Origin: JACVRM01 sp963817375
Lineage (GTDB): Bacteria; Actinomycetota; Thermoleophilia; Gaiellales; Gaiellaceae
Assembly: GCA_963817375.1 (NCBI GenBank)
Contig: CAWFOB010000001.1
Coordinates: 124,001-188,000, forward strand
Length of the DNA: 64,000 nt
Direction of reading: 5' to 3'
Part shown: piece after piece, positions 27,571-38,237 of the stretch
Layout of the letters: the number at the start of each line of letters is the position of its first letter
Position numbering within the stretch: the stretch's first letter is position 1
The notes under the pieces: generated by a model
The model's input: only the letters and a program-made list of their open reading frames with translations
The model's database searches: none
What the model was told of the DNA's origin: nothing
Program-made: the position numbers and the translations under genes

Positions 27571-30438
27571 TCAGGCGGGAAGCACGGCTGCCGACGGCTC
27601 GTCGGCAGATGCGCCGGCGGCGGCAGCCGGATCGCCCGCGAGGGCGACGAAGAGGCTCTCGCGAGGGCCGTGCGTGCGCGGCGTCCGAGACCACTCCAGG
27701 ACTGCCCGGCACAGGCGGTCGGCGGTCTCTCCGTCGCCCGCCGCCGCGAGGATGCGCGCGAGCCCGACCCGTGCATGAGCGGCGGCCCACGACGCTTCTG
27801 CGGCCTCGGCGGCAGCCAACGCCGCACGGGCGAGCTCTTCCGCCTCGCGAAGGTCGCCAGCCGCGAGCGAGAGCGAGCCGAGGCCGGCGAGTGCGAACGA
27901 CGCGTGATCGGCGAAGCTCGCCCGGCCGGCCAGGTCGAAGGCGCGCCCGTATGCCTCAGCCGCTGCCCCACGGTCGTCACGGCGCTCGGCGACCCACGCG
28001 TCGAGGAGGATCGCCGGGATCTCGAACCCGTCGAATCCCCCGTCGACCGACGCCCGGTGGGTGGCCGCCGCCATGTCGGCGACCGTGGAGACGTCGCCCG
28101 CGAGCGCGGCGCCCGTGGCGCGTATCAGGGCGGCCGCCGAGACGCCCCACGCGTCCCCGGCCGCTTCCGATGCGGCGCGGGCCTCGTCGGCCAGTGCCGC
28201 AGCCCGCTCCTCCTGCCCCGCGTTGACGAGCGCGAGCGAGAGCGCCGTCCGGACCATGGCGGCCGCGGCCTGAGGCGCGTCCGCCGCGAGGGCGAGCCCA
28301 CGCTCGCCGGCCGCGACCGCACCCTCGAGGTCGAGCTCCTCGGTCGCGAAGTAACAGAGGAACGCGAGCGCTTCGACCTGGCGCTCGACCGCCGCCTCGG
28401 AGGCTCCCGCCGATGCGAGCTCGAGGAACTGCCGTCCCTCCGACACCCGCTCCGCAAGCACGAAGTACCAGCCGAGTCCCGCTGCGAGCCGCATCGCCAA
28501 CGCCGGATCAGGCACGTTGCGGGCGCTATCGAGCGCGGCCCAGAAGTTGTCGTTCTCGAACTGCAGGCGTCCCATCGAAGCGAGCCAGTCAGGCCCGCGC
28601 AGGTCGACTCGCGCGCCCTCGGCCAGCGCGGCGTAGTGCTCGGCGTGGTCGCGTCGTACCTCCACGAGCTCGTCCGCTTCGGCGAGCCGCTCGAGCACGT
28701 ACTCGCGGACGGTCTCGAGCAGGTCGTAGCGCGCGCTGTCGCCCGCGAACGAGACCGAGACAACCGACTTGTCGACCAGCCCGCCGAGGAGGTACATCAC
28801 GGTCGACTCCTCCAGCCCGCGCCGTCCGCCGGCGGCGGCGAGCGACTGCAGCGATGCGCCGCCTCGATGCACGGCGAGCGCATGCAGCAGCGTCTTCTCG
28901 TCGGCGTGGAGCAGGTCGTAACTCCAGGCGACGAGCGCAGCGAGAGCGGCGCGCGGCCCTTCCGGCGCCGGACCGTCTCGCAGCAGGTCGAGGCGCCGCT
29001 CCACGACCGAGAGCAGCTCGGCGAGCCCGTGGACGTTGACACGCGCGGCCGCGAGCTCGATGGCGAGCGGCAGGCCGTCGAGCCGGCGGCTGATCTCGGC
29101 CACGAGCAGCGCTGATTCCGCGGTCAGCTCGAACCCGGGCCTCGCCGCGCGGGCGCGCTCGAGGAACAGATCGACGGCCGGAGAGGCCGCAGCGGGATCG
29201 GCGTCGGGCAGGGGCAGCGGATCGACGATCACGCGCACCTCGCCCGAAGCGCGCAAGCGCTCCCGGCTCGTAGCCAGCACGCGGACGCGTGGACAGCCGC
29301 TGAGAACGGTTTCGGCGACCCGCCGGGCTTCGTCGAGCACGTGCTCACACGCGTCCAGGACGAGGAACGAATCGGTATCCCGAAGGCGGGCGACTGCCCG
29401 CTCCAGCGGGTCTCCACCTCGCGCGCCGACCGCGTCGGCGACCAGACGGGCAACGCCTGCGTCGCCCCCCGCGCGCTCGAGGTCGACGAACCAGGCGCCG
29501 TCGGTCTCCGCCTCCAGGGCTCGCGCAGCCTCGACCGCCAGCCTGCTCTTCCCGACGCCGGGCGGGCCGGTCAACGTCACGAGACGGTTCGCGCGCAGGA
29601 AATCGACGATCCGGTCGAGCTCGTCCTCCCGGCCGACGAACGACGTCGACGGGGAGGGCAGGTTGCCGCGTGGCCTCGGCGCGACGGCAACCGGTGCGAT
29701 CGCCGGGTCCTGTGCGAGGATCGCCTCCTGTAGCCGGCGGAGGTCCGGGCCGGGCTCGAGCGCGAGCTCGTCGGACAGCACGCGGCGCGCCTCCTGGAAC
29801 GTCTCGAGCGCATCGGCCTGGCGGCCGCTTCGGTACAGCGCGAGCATCAGCTGGCCCCACAGGCGCTCGCGGAACGGGCTCCCGTCGATCGCCTTGCGCA
29901 GCTCGGAGACGAGCTCCCGGTGTGCTCCAAGGGCCAGCTCGGCCTCGAAGCGCTCCTCGAGCGCGTCGACGCGCAGGCTCTCGAGCCGCCGAGCCTCCGC
30001 GTTAAACCATGCGGTGGCCGGGAGTCCCTGGAGCGCCGAGCCGCGCCACAGCGCGAGCGCGGTGGCAACGGCCTCGGCTCCGGCGCGCGCCTCTCCCTCG
30101 CGCAGGGCGGCGCGCGACTCTTCGAGCAGCTCTTCGAAGCGGAGCACGTCCACGGACGCGCGGACGAGGGCGTACCCGTCGGGCGACGCGGCGATCGTGT
30201 CGTGCCCGAGTGCCGCGCGGAGGCGAGCGACGTGGTGCTGGACCGCGTTCCGCGGCGCGGCGGGGAGATCCTCCTCCCACAGAGCGTCGACCAGCGCGTC
30301 GACTGCGACCGCGCGGCCGCAGCGAAGTGCCAGGAGTGCCAGCAGCGCGTGGCGCTTGCCCCCGCTGACGTCCGCCGGGCATCCGTCGGCGAGGACCTCG
30401 AACGGGCCGAGAAGCCGGATTTCCAGCATGTCGCTCAT
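27571..30438 (-). CDS. SARP/AfsR-like transcriptional regulator with AAA and TPR domains (955 aa)
   Basis: Residues 1-95 form an OmpR-like winged helix (LEIRLLGPFEVLADGCPADV, RHALLALLALR) and 97-245 a BTAD domain. An NB-ARC/AAA ATPase follows with Walker A GPPGVGKS at 291-298 and a sensor-like LVLDACEHVLD. The C-terminal half is TPR-like helical repeats. This is the AfsR layout. SARP winged helices bind tandem direct repeats at 11-bp-type spacing, and such arrays flank this gene on both sides. The gene sits in the middle of the four-operator block and is divergent from yceI, so site C may also control it. Confidence 0.92.
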   Translation of the reverse strand: MSDMLEIRLLGPFEVLADGCPADVSGGKRHALLALLALRCGRAVAVDALVDALWEEDLPAAPRNAVQHHVARLRAALGHDTIAASPDGYALVRASVDVLRFEELLEESRAALREGEARAGAEAVATALALWRGSALQGLPATAWFNAEARRLESLRVDALEERFEAELALGAHRELVSELRKAIDGSPFRERLWGQLMLALYRSGRQADALETFQEARRVLSDELALEPGPDLRRLQEAILAQDPAIAPVAVAPRPRGNLPSPSTSFVGREDELDRIVDFLRANRLVTLTGPPGVGKSRLAVEAARALEAETDGAWFVDLERAGGDAGVARLVADAVGARGGDPLERAVARLRDTDSFLVLDACEHVLDEARRVAETVLSGCPRVRVLATSRERLRASGEVRVIVDPLPLPDADPAAASPAVDLFLERARAARPGFELTAESALLVAEISRRLDGLPLAIELAAARVNVHGLAELLSVVERRLDLLRDGPAPEGPRAALAALVAWSYDLLHADEKTLLHALAVHRGGASLQSLAAAGGRRGLEESTVMYLLGGLVDKSVVSVSFAGDSARYDLLETVREYVLERLAEADELVEVRRDHAEHYAALAEGARVDLRGPDWLASMGRLQFENDNFWAALDSARNVPDPALAMRLAAGLGWYFVLAERVSEGRQFLELASAGASEAAVERQVEALAFLCYFATEELDLEGAVAAGERGLALAADAPQAAAAMVRTALSLALVNAGQEERAAALADEARAASEAAGDAWGVSAAALIRATGAALAGDVSTVADMAAATHRASVDGGFDGFEIPAILLDAWVAERRDDRGAAAEAYGRAFDLAGRASFADHASFALAGLGSLSLAAGDLREAEELARAALAAAEAAEASWAAAHARVGLARILAAAGDGETADRLCRAVLEWSRTPRTHGPRESLFVALAGDPAAAAGASADEPSAAVLPA

Positions 30439-30508
30439 TGCTGGCCAGGGTCGGGGCCTGCCCCGCCGAGTCTCGCACGGCCAGTCGCGCGTGTATAGAC
30501 GTCGCCCT

Positions 30509-30548
30509 GGGCAGCGCGATGACGAAGCGCGGCAGCGGGATGGCAGCG
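30509..30548 (+). promoter_or_regulatory. Triple NGGCAGCG operator, site C (yceI promoter)
   Basis: On the plus strand the octamers are GGGCAGCG (30,509), CGGCAGCG (30,530) and TGGCAGCG (30,541), with spacings of 21 and 11 bp. The last unit is 52 bp before the yceI ATG. The site also lies 71-110 bp upstream of the divergent regulator's start codon. Confidence 0.75.
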
Positions 30549-30592
30549 GCGCACGGGACGCTCTCCTCGTTCACGACCTGAGGAGGCAGACA

Positions 30593-31117
30593 ATGAGCAT
30601 TGCAGAGCACGTTGCCGCGACCCAGCGGTGGATCGTCGACCCGACGGGCAGCACGGTGGAGTTCGAGATCCGGCACATGTGGGGCCTGGGCACCGTGCGC
30701 GGCCAATTCCGGCGCTTCCAGGGCTCCTACGTCGCCGACGTCGAGGCACCCGCAATCGAGCTGACCATCGACGCGAGCAGCGTCGACACCGGCAACCGCC
30801 GGCGGGACGAGCACCTGCGCACCGAAGACTTCTTCGACCTCAGCGCACACCCGGAGGTGAAGTTCACATCGTCGAGCGTCGTCGGCACGGGAGACGGACG
30901 CCTGCGCGTGAGCGGCACTCTCGAGGTAGCGGGGACAACTATCCCCGTTTCGCTGGACGCGTCGGTGAGCGAGCTCGGCGACGCGCTCGAGATCGACTCG
31001 GAGACCACGCTCGACCACCGGTCGCTCGGGATGTCGAGCGGGCCGCTCGCCTCCATTCGGCCGCCCGCGTGGCTCCACGTGCGCGCACGGCTCGTCGCGG
31101 GACGGGAGCAGTTCTGA
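30593..31117 (+). CDS. YceI-like lipocalin-fold protein (174 aa)
   Basis: The sequence RWIVDPTGSTVEFEIRHMWGLGTVRGQF.RFQGSYVAD and the later HLRTEDFFDLSAHPEVKFTSSSV are typical of YceI, an isoprenoid or amphiphile-binding lipocalin-like fold. No signal peptide is present, so it is probably cytoplasmic. The ATG at 30,593 follows GAGGAGGCAG. Its stop overlaps the ATG of the AI-2E family transporter (TGATG). Site C lies just upstream. Confidence 0.93.
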   Translation: MSIAEHVAATQRWIVDPTGSTVEFEIRHMWGLGTVRGQFRRFQGSYVADVEAPAIELTIDASSVDTGNRRRDEHLRTEDFFDLSAHPEVKFTSSSVVGTGDGRLRVSGTLEVAGTTIPVSLDASVSELGDALEIDSETTLDHRSLGMSSGPLASIRPPAWLHVRARLVAGREQF

Positions 31118-32235
31118 TGCGCACCTCGACGACACGTGCAGTTCACGACCAGGTCGGCGAGAGGCGCCGTACTGAGCGGGACGCCGGGCAGCCGGTCGTG
31201 ACGATCTCGACACGGACGGTGGTCCTCTCCGTCGCCGTTGCGCTGAGCGCCGTGTTGGCGCTCGCCGTCGCCTGGGCGGCGCGGACGGTGCTCGTCGAGT
31301 TCGTGATCGCGGTCGTCCTCGCGATGGCGATAGAGCCGTTGGTGCGGCTCTTCGAGCGGCGCGGTCTGACGCGCGGCGCCGCCGTCGGGGTGAGCTTCGG
31401 CGCGATTGCCATCGCGCTCGTGGCCGTCCTCTACCTCCTGCTCGGGCCGCTCGTCCACGAGACGACCCGGCTCGTGCACGACTCGCCGAGGCTTCTGAAC
31501 CAGCTCAGCCATGGCCGCGGCCATTTCGGCTTCCTCGAGCAGAGGTTCTCCATCGTGGAACGGGTGCAATCCGCGGTTCAGTCGGGAAAGCTCGGTGCAG
31601 CGGCCGGACCGGCCTGGGGCGTCGTCAGCTCGGGCGTACAGACGGGCGGCCAGATCGTCTTCGTGCTCTTCCTGGCCGTGTTCGTGCAGCTGGGCGGGCG
31701 CCAGTGGTACGAGTCGCTCACCGGGCTGGTCCCGGAGGACGGCCGGACGCGCGTACGCCGGACAGGAAACGGCATCGCCGACGTCGTCGGCGGCTACGTC
31801 TCCGGCAACCTGCTCATCAGCGTCATCGCCGGGACGGTCGCCGCGGTGACCGCCTACTCCCTTTCCGTCCCGTACCCGATCGCCCTCGGGATGATCGTCG
31901 CGATCACCGACCTGATCCCGCTTGTCGGCGCCACGATCGGCACGGTCTTCGTCGCTGCGGTGGCCCTGGCCACGCAGGGTGTCGGGACCGCCGCGATCGT
32001 CGTCGTGGTGCTGATCGTCTACCAGCAGCTGGAGAATCACGTCCTCCAGCAGGCCGTCTATCACCGCACAGTGAAGCTGTCGCCGCTCGCGATCGCGCTC
32101 AGCGTCGCCGCAGGCGCCGAGCTCGGAGGCGTTGTCGGGGTCCTTCTGGCCATCCCGTTCGCCGGCGCCGCCAAGGTCATCTCGAGCGAGCTGCTCGCCT
32201 GGCGTCGCGGTCAAGACGCGCCGCCTGCGGAATAG
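31117..32235 (+). CDS. AI-2E transporter family membrane protein (372 aa)
   Basis: Hydrophobic segments at about 30-75 and 80-105 and a C-terminal cluster (about 230-355) match the family, with the characteristic LISVIAGTVAAVTAYSLSVPYPIALGMIVAITDLIPLVG and YQQLENHVLQQAVYHRTVKLSPLAIALS. Members export small signals, or exchange Na+ and H+. It is coupled to yceI by a TGATG junction, so both are under site C. The soluble insert between helices 3 and 4 (about 115-190) is normal for the family. Confidence 0.92.
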   Translation: MRTSTTRAVHDQVGERRRTERDAGQPVVTISTRTVVLSVAVALSAVLALAVAWAARTVLVEFVIAVVLAMAIEPLVRLFERRGLTRGAAVGVSFGAIAIALVAVLYLLLGPLVHETTRLVHDSPRLLNQLSHGRGHFGFLEQRFSIVERVQSAVQSGKLGAAAGPAWGVVSSGVQTGGQIVFVLFLAVFVQLGGRQWYESLTGLVPEDGRTRVRRTGNGIADVVGGYVSGNLLISVIAGTVAAVTAYSLSVPYPIALGMIVAITDLIPLVGATIGTVFVAAVALATQGVGTAAIVVVVLIVYQQLENHVLQQAVYHRTVKLSPLAIALSVAAGAELGGVVGVLLAIPFAGAAKVISSELLAWRRGQDAPPAE

Positions 32236-32245
32236 GTGCGCCGAA

Positions 32246-32285
32246 TGGCAGCCCCGGCGCCTGCACTGGCAGCGTCGTGGCAGCG
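32246..32285 (+). promoter_or_regulatory. Triple NGGCAGCG operator, site D (DUF1269-like gene promoter)
   Basis: On the plus strand the octamers are TGGCAGCC (32,246), TGGCAGCG (32,267) and TGGCAGCG (32,278), with spacings of 21 and 11 bp. The last unit lies 59 bp before the ATG at 32,337. It falls in the gap just after the AI-2E gene, showing that the downstream gene has its own control. Confidence 0.75.
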
Positions 32286-32336
32286 CCGCCCGAAAGGGTG
32301 CAGTGGTCAGAGATGTTCAACCCGAAGGGAGCAGCA

Positions 32337-32942
32337 ATGGCTGCACAGAACGTAGTGGTTGTTCGGTTCGACGAGCCGAGCAAGGCGTATCAGGCGCTCA
32401 GCGTGCTCAAGGAGTGCGACGCCGACGGCCGCATCGGCCTGGATTCAGCGGCGATCGTGGAACGCTCGTCGACCGGCGAGCTGCGCGTCCCCGAGGACGC
32501 CGACAATGTCGGCCCGATCGGCGCGGCGAGCGGATCGCTCATCGGGATGCTCATCGGCGTCCTGGGCGGCCCGGTCGGTGTCCTGCTCGGCTGGGGCGCC
32601 GGAGCGATGATGGGCGGTGCCTTCGACATCGGTCGCGGCGCCACGTCGGACGAGGCGCTCACCGTTCTCGGTCAGGCGATTCCGCCGGAATCGACCGCCG
32701 TGATCGCGAGCGTCGAAGAGCCGGCAATCGAGGTGATCGACGGCGAGATGGCGAAGCTCGGCGGCGAGGTGACCCGTCGCCCGGTCGCGGACGTCATGGT
32801 CGAGCTCGACGCGACCGAGGAGGCCGCCGAGGCGGCCGAGCGGGAAGCGCGGCGCACCATCCGCGAGCGGCGCAAGGCAGAGCTGAGCGCCGGCGTCCAG
32901 GAGCATGCCGAGAAGGCGAAGGAGAAGCTGCACGTCTCCTGA
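32337..32942 (+). CDS. DUF1269-like membrane-associated protein (201 aa)
   Basis: The N-terminal half VVVVRFDEPSKAYQALSVLKE and the glycine-rich hydrophobic hairpin (SGSLIGMLIGVLGGPVGVLLGWGAGAMMGG) fit the DUF1269/general-stress-type family. A second alpha/beta part (STAVIASVEEPAIEVIDGEM) and a charged helical tail follow. The function is unknown, though relatives are induced by stress. ATG at 32,337 is preferred to the in-frame ATG at 32,313 because AAGGGAGC is correctly placed before it. Confidence 0.82.
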   Translation: MAAQNVVVVRFDEPSKAYQALSVLKECDADGRIGLDSAAIVERSSTGELRVPEDADNVGPIGAASGSLIGMLIGVLGGPVGVLLGWGAGAMMGGAFDIGRGATSDEALTVLGQAIPPESTAVIASVEEPAIEVIDGEMAKLGGEVTRRPVADVMVELDATEEAAEAAEREARRTIRERRKAELSAGVQEHAEKAKEKLHVS

Positions 32943-32964
32943 CGACGCGCACCGGCCGCCCGTG

Positions 32965-33003
32965 GTCGAAACCCGCTGACCCGTCGGGGCGGCGGGTTTC
33001 GAC
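32965..33003. terminator. Long inverted repeat between convergent genes
   Basis: GTCGAAACCCGC (32,965-32,976) is the exact reverse complement of GCGGGTTTCGAC (32,992-33,003). The 12-bp stem lies between two convergent genes, so it could stop transcription from both sides. No T-run follows. Confidence 0.65.
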
Positions 33004-33061
33004 GCTCCGGGGCAAACCGCTATCGGGCGGGTCGGAGGGGTCGAGCAGCGGATCCCGTCGG

Positions 33062-34810
33062 TCAGGCGGGATCGACGTTGAAGCTGAGCATCATCCCGCT
33101 CTCGTGGTGCTCGGCGATGTGGCAGTGCGCCATCCAGACGCCGGGGTTCGTCACGTCCAGGAGGATGTCGACCGTCTCACCGGTTCGGACCAGCACCGTG
33201 TCCTTCCAGACCAGGTTGGGCTCGTCCGCTCCGTCGCGCGCAAGGATCAGGAAGCGTCCCGCTCCGTGCACGTGGAACGGGTGCGGCATGGGGTGATCCG
33301 AGTCCATCTCGTTGACGAGCCGGATCTTGACCCGATCACCGACGCGGAAGCGCCAGTCGATCCCGGCGTTCTCGGCGCCCGTGTCACAATCGACCAGCTT
33401 CCAGCGCATGTTGGCCGGCGTGGTCATGCGGTTGACCTCGACCATGTCGTCTTCCCACTCGATCCCCTGCGCGCTGCCGTGGTCGTGCTCGTGGCCGTGA
33501 GCGTCGTGCTCGGCGTGGTGCCCGCTTTCCCCGCCGTGCTCGTGGTGCTCGTCGCTGGAGACGACGAGATCGGCCGGGACGAGCTTCATGCCGCACCTGG
33601 GGCAGCTGTCGGGCGCATCGCTCGTGACCTCCGGATGCATGGGGCACACGTAGGACGCCGCAGCGGGGGCCGCGGTGGCGAGGAAGCTCATGCCGCACTT
33701 CGGGCACCGGCCGGGCTCGTCGCTGACCACCTCCGGATGCATCGGGCACGCATAGACGACAGGCCCCTCCGGGGCACCCAGGTCCATCTCCGCGACGAAC
33801 GCCAGCGTCTTGTCCGGCGGTGCGGCGAAATACGGCTCGCTTCGCTTCCGCTCGGCCACCATGTCCTCGTTCCTGCGGAGAACGGCGAACGCATCGGCGA
33901 GGTACGGCTCCGCAGGCTCGTCACCGACGGTGATCTCCGCCAGCCGATATGACCGATCCGGAGTGCGGTGCTCCAGCACGAGCCCAACGGTCTCTGCGAA
34001 GAGGACGTCGACCACGACTCGCTCCGACGGCGCCAGGAGGGCCTCGTCGACGAGCTCCTCCTGCTCGTAGTGACCGCTGTCGGCTCCGACGAGCTTCATG
34101 CGGGCTCCCGCAAACGTGACGTTGAAGACGCGGGTGTTGGCCGTGTTGGTGAAGTAGAAGCGCACCACCTCGCCGCGCTTCGCGGCCAGCGAGAGGTTCG
34201 GATCCCCGGAGACGAGCATGACGTTGCCGAACCGGCCCATCGCGACGTGCGTGGTCTCGGACTCGCTGAAGGGGGCGACCTTGCCGTCGGAGATCAGGAT
34301 GTCGTCGAGCGTGAGCAGAAGCTCGCGACTGGCCGGCGGCCAGTAGTCGGGCTCGGCGGGAACCACGAGGATGTTCCCGTACAGGCCCATCTCCTGCCCG
34401 TAGTCCTCGCGGATATGCGGGTGGTACCAGTAGGCGCCCGGATCGGGCACGGTCACCGCGTACGTGAAGGTCTCGCCGATGGGGATGGGTGCCTGCGTGT
34501 CGTGCGTTCCGTCGTACCGGTTCTCGAGCCGCAGCCCGTGCCAGTGCACCGTCGCGTCGAGGTCGCCGTGGTTCGTCACGTGAACCGTGACCGTCGCACC
34601 CTGGGGAAGCTTCAACGTCGGCCCGGGAATCGAGCCGTTGTACGCAAGCATGCGCACGATCGCGTCGCCGATCCGCTTCTTGACCGGAGCGATCACGAGG
34701 TCGAACGAGTCGCCGTCCGCGAGCTCCACGACCTCCGGGCGGACCGCGTCGGAGAGCCCGTCGGTCGTGGTCGGGAACTGCTCGACGCTTGCAGGCCGGC
34801 TATTCGGCAT
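33062..34810 (-). CDS. Multicopper oxidase with two heavy-metal-binding inserts (582 aa)
   Basis: Copper ligands of a laccase-type oxidase are complete: HWHG (89-92), HPH (130-132), HPFHVHG (510-516) and HCHIAEHHESGM (562-573), which provides the type 1 Cys, His and Met. Between cupredoxin domains 2 and 3 sit two heavy-metal-binding domains (Y-x-C-P-M-H-P-E-V, closing C-P-x-C-G-M) at 355-374 and 389-408. A His-rich linker follows at 422-444. The inserts suggest metal capture or loading for the oxidase. No signal peptide is evident, which is odd for a laccase. It is a likely copper or iron/manganese oxidase. Confidence 0.9.
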   Translation of the reverse strand: MPNSRPASVEQFPTTTDGLSDAVRPEVVELADGDSFDLVIAPVKKRIGDAIVRMLAYNGSIPGPTLKLPQGATVTVHVTNHGDLDATVHWHGLRLENRYDGTHDTQAPIPIGETFTYAVTVPDPGAYWYHPHIREDYGQEMGLYGNILVVPAEPDYWPPASRELLLTLDDILISDGKVAPFSESETTHVAMGRFGNVMLVSGDPNLSLAAKRGEVVRFYFTNTANTRVFNVTFAGARMKLVGADSGHYEQEELVDEALLAPSERVVVDVLFAETVGLVLEHRTPDRSYRLAEITVGDEPAEPYLADAFAVLRRNEDMVAERKRSEPYFAAPPDKTLAFVAEMDLGAPEGPVVYACPMHPEVVSDEPGRCPKCGMSFLATAAPAAASYVCPMHPEVTSDAPDSCPRCGMKLVPADLVVSSDEHHEHGGESGHHAEHDAHGHEHDHGSAQGIEWEDDMVEVNRMTTPANMRWKLVDCDTGAENAGIDWRFRVGDRVKIRLVNEMDSDHPMPHPFHVHGAGRFLILARDGADEPNLVWKDTVLVRTGETVDILLDVTNPGVWMAHCHIAEHHESGMMLSFNVDPA

Positions 34811-35048
34811 GGCTCACACCTCTTCTCGCTCGACCACCGCCCACGGGTAGGGGCGGGTCGGAGGGGAAGCTCCGAGGACGACCTCCCCCTCCAGTTGAAC
34901 CGCGCTCCGGACCGTGGCACCGGACGGGGTCTGAATCCGATGCCGGACGAGCGCAGACCCGCCCGAAGCCGAGTATGACCGATCGCGCACCGGCGCGCCA
35001 AGACCGCGTATTGGGGATTGACACGCGCCTGGAGATATCTGCGCGCGT

Positions 35049-35510
35049 TCACCGGACGGTAACACCCTCGAGCGCCAGCAGCCGCCGCTTGTAGTCGGCG
35101 CCCAGGCTCCCGTAGCCGCCCAGGCTGCCCGCGGCGACAACGCGGTGGCAGGGCACGAAGACGGGCAGGCGGTTGTGCGCGCAGAAGGTCCCGGCCGCCC
35201 GCGCGGCCCCTGGCCGGCCCGCCAGGGCGGCGAGCTCGCCGTAGGTGACGACCTCGCCGCGCGGCACCGCCACGAGCGCTTCGCCGAGCGCGCGCCCGAA
35301 CTCGGTCTCCTCCTCCCAGTCGAGCTCGACGTCGTCGAACGCGACGTCCTCGCCGTGGAAGAAACGGACGAGCCGGCGGGTCAGCGGGTGGTCGGCGCGA
35401 TCCTCCCCTGCCACGCCGCGCGGCAGCTCGTGCCAGACCGGGCGGCCGTCCTCGAGCCAGAGCTCGCCTGTGCCCCAGCCCGCCGCCTCGTACGGGACGC
35501 ACCGCGCCAC
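35049..35510 (-). CDS. ogt: Methylated-DNA-protein-cysteine methyltransferase (153 aa)
   Basis: The active-site motif PCHRVV is preceded by FCAHNRLPVFV and followed by GGYGSLGADYKRRLLALEG, as in MGMT/Ogt suicide repair proteins that accept alkyl groups from O6-alkylguanine. The helix-turn-helix region GEVVTYGELAALAGRPGAARAAG is also typical. GTG at 35,510 gives the usual short N-terminal domain. The gene is divergent from pruA with 24 bp between starts. The 238-bp gap on its other side must hold the multicopper oxidase promoter. Confidence 0.9.
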   Translation of the reverse strand: MARCVPYEAAGWGTGELWLEDGRPVWHELPRGVAGEDRADHPLTRRLVRFFHGEDVAFDDVELDWEEETEFGRALGEALVAVPRGEVVTYGELAALAGRPGAARAAGTFCAHNRLPVFVPCHRVVAAGSLGGYGSLGADYKRRLLALEGVTVR

Positions 35511-35534
35511 GGGCGCACCTATACCATCGCCGCC

Positions 35535-37224
<1,690 letters not shown>

Positions 37225-37254
37225 CCCCCGGGCGAGTAAGGGGCCCCGGCCCGA

Positions 37255-38211
37255 ATGCGCCATCTCCTCGACTCGATCGAGGTCTTCTACGACCACCTCT
37301 CGGCGGTCGACTTCCGCTGGATCGCGATGGCGCTCGCGCTTCACTTCCTGCGCTCGCTCGCCATCTCGCGCGCGTGGCGCAACGTCATCGCGGACGCCTA
37401 TCCGGACGAGAAGGTCCGCTGGCGCTCGATCTGGGGCGCCTACCTCGCCGGCGTCGGCGTCAACGCGCTGATTCCAGCGCGCGCGGGAGACGCGGTCCGT
37501 CTCTACCTGGTCAGGCACCGCGTGAGCAACTCGACGTACACGACGCTCGCGTCGTCGCTCGCCGTCATGGCGATCTTCGACATCACCGCGGCGCTGGCGC
37601 TCTTCGCGTACGCGCTGACGCAGAACGTGCTCCCGAGCGTCCACGTCATCCCCGACCTGCCGAGCTTCGACTTCGGCTGGCTGCTCCAGCGGCCGCGCCT
37701 GCTCGCCGGCGTGTCGCTCGGGCTCGGCATCGCCATCGGCGTCGGCCTTTACTGGGCCGCTCGGCACGTCGCCGCCTTCAAGCAGCACCTGGCCCAGGGG
37801 TTCACCGTGCTGCGGCGCCCACGCCGCTACCTGCGCCGGGTCGCCCTGTGGCAGGCGGTCGACTGGACGACCCGGATCGCCGAGACGCTCTTCTTCCTGA
37901 AGGCGTTCCACATCGACGCCACGCTGCACAACGCGCTGATCGCGCAGATGGCGCAGAGCGCCTCGACGGCGCTGCCGATCACGCCGGGCGGCATCGGCAC
38001 CGAGCAGGCGCTGCTCGTCGTGGTGCTCGCCGGCGCCGCATCGAAGACCGCCCTCGTCGCGTTCAGCGTCGGCGTCAAGCTCACCGTGACCGCGGCGAAC
38101 GTCGTCGTCGGCTTCCTGGCGCTGCTGATCATGGCCCGGACGATCGACTTCCGGGAGATCCGCCGCCGGCGCCAGGCCGAGGAGGCGCCGGCTCCTGTGC
38201 CGCCCGGCTGA
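37255..38211 (+). CDS. YbhN/UPF0104-type membrane protein (318 aa)
   Basis: Eight or so hydrophobic helices occur with the family motif STALPITPGGIGTEQALLVVVL near 240-262. The conserved PARAGDAVRLYLVRHR near 70-85 matches the LPG synthase transmembrane/flippase family better than the 23,276 paralogue does. It may translocate a lipid or polyprenyl-linked substrate. It starts 30 bp after the pruA stop on the same strand, without a clear link in function. Confidence 0.85.
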   Translation: MRHLLDSIEVFYDHLSAVDFRWIAMALALHFLRSLAISRAWRNVIADAYPDEKVRWRSIWGAYLAGVGVNALIPARAGDAVRLYLVRHRVSNSTYTTLASSLAVMAIFDITAALALFAYALTQNVLPSVHVIPDLPSFDFGWLLQRPRLLAGVSLGLGIAIGVGLYWAARHVAAFKQHLAQGFTVLRRPRRYLRRVALWQAVDWTTRIAETLFFLKAFHIDATLHNALIAQMAQSASTALPITPGGIGTEQALLVVVLAGAASKTALVAFSVGVKLTVTAANVVVGFLALLIMARTIDFREIRRRRQAEEAPAPVPPG

Positions 38212-38237
38212 GAGGCCGGACGGCACCTGAGCAATGG

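Noticed and set aside
34840..34875. CGGAG/CTCCG inverted repeat before the multicopper oxidase as a copper operator
   Set aside because: The stem is only five bases in a very GC-rich region and resembles no known copper-regulator box.
34938..34945. Fifth NGGCAGCG-like site (CGGCATCG) upstream of the multicopper oxidase
   Set aside because: No further octamers occur at 11 or 21 bp on either side, so the array architecture is absent.
35018..35040. TTGACA followed by an AT-rich GATATC as a promoter
   Set aside because: The spacing is only about ten bases and the strand does not lead directly into a suitably placed start; the multicopper oxidase and MGMT genes read the other way.
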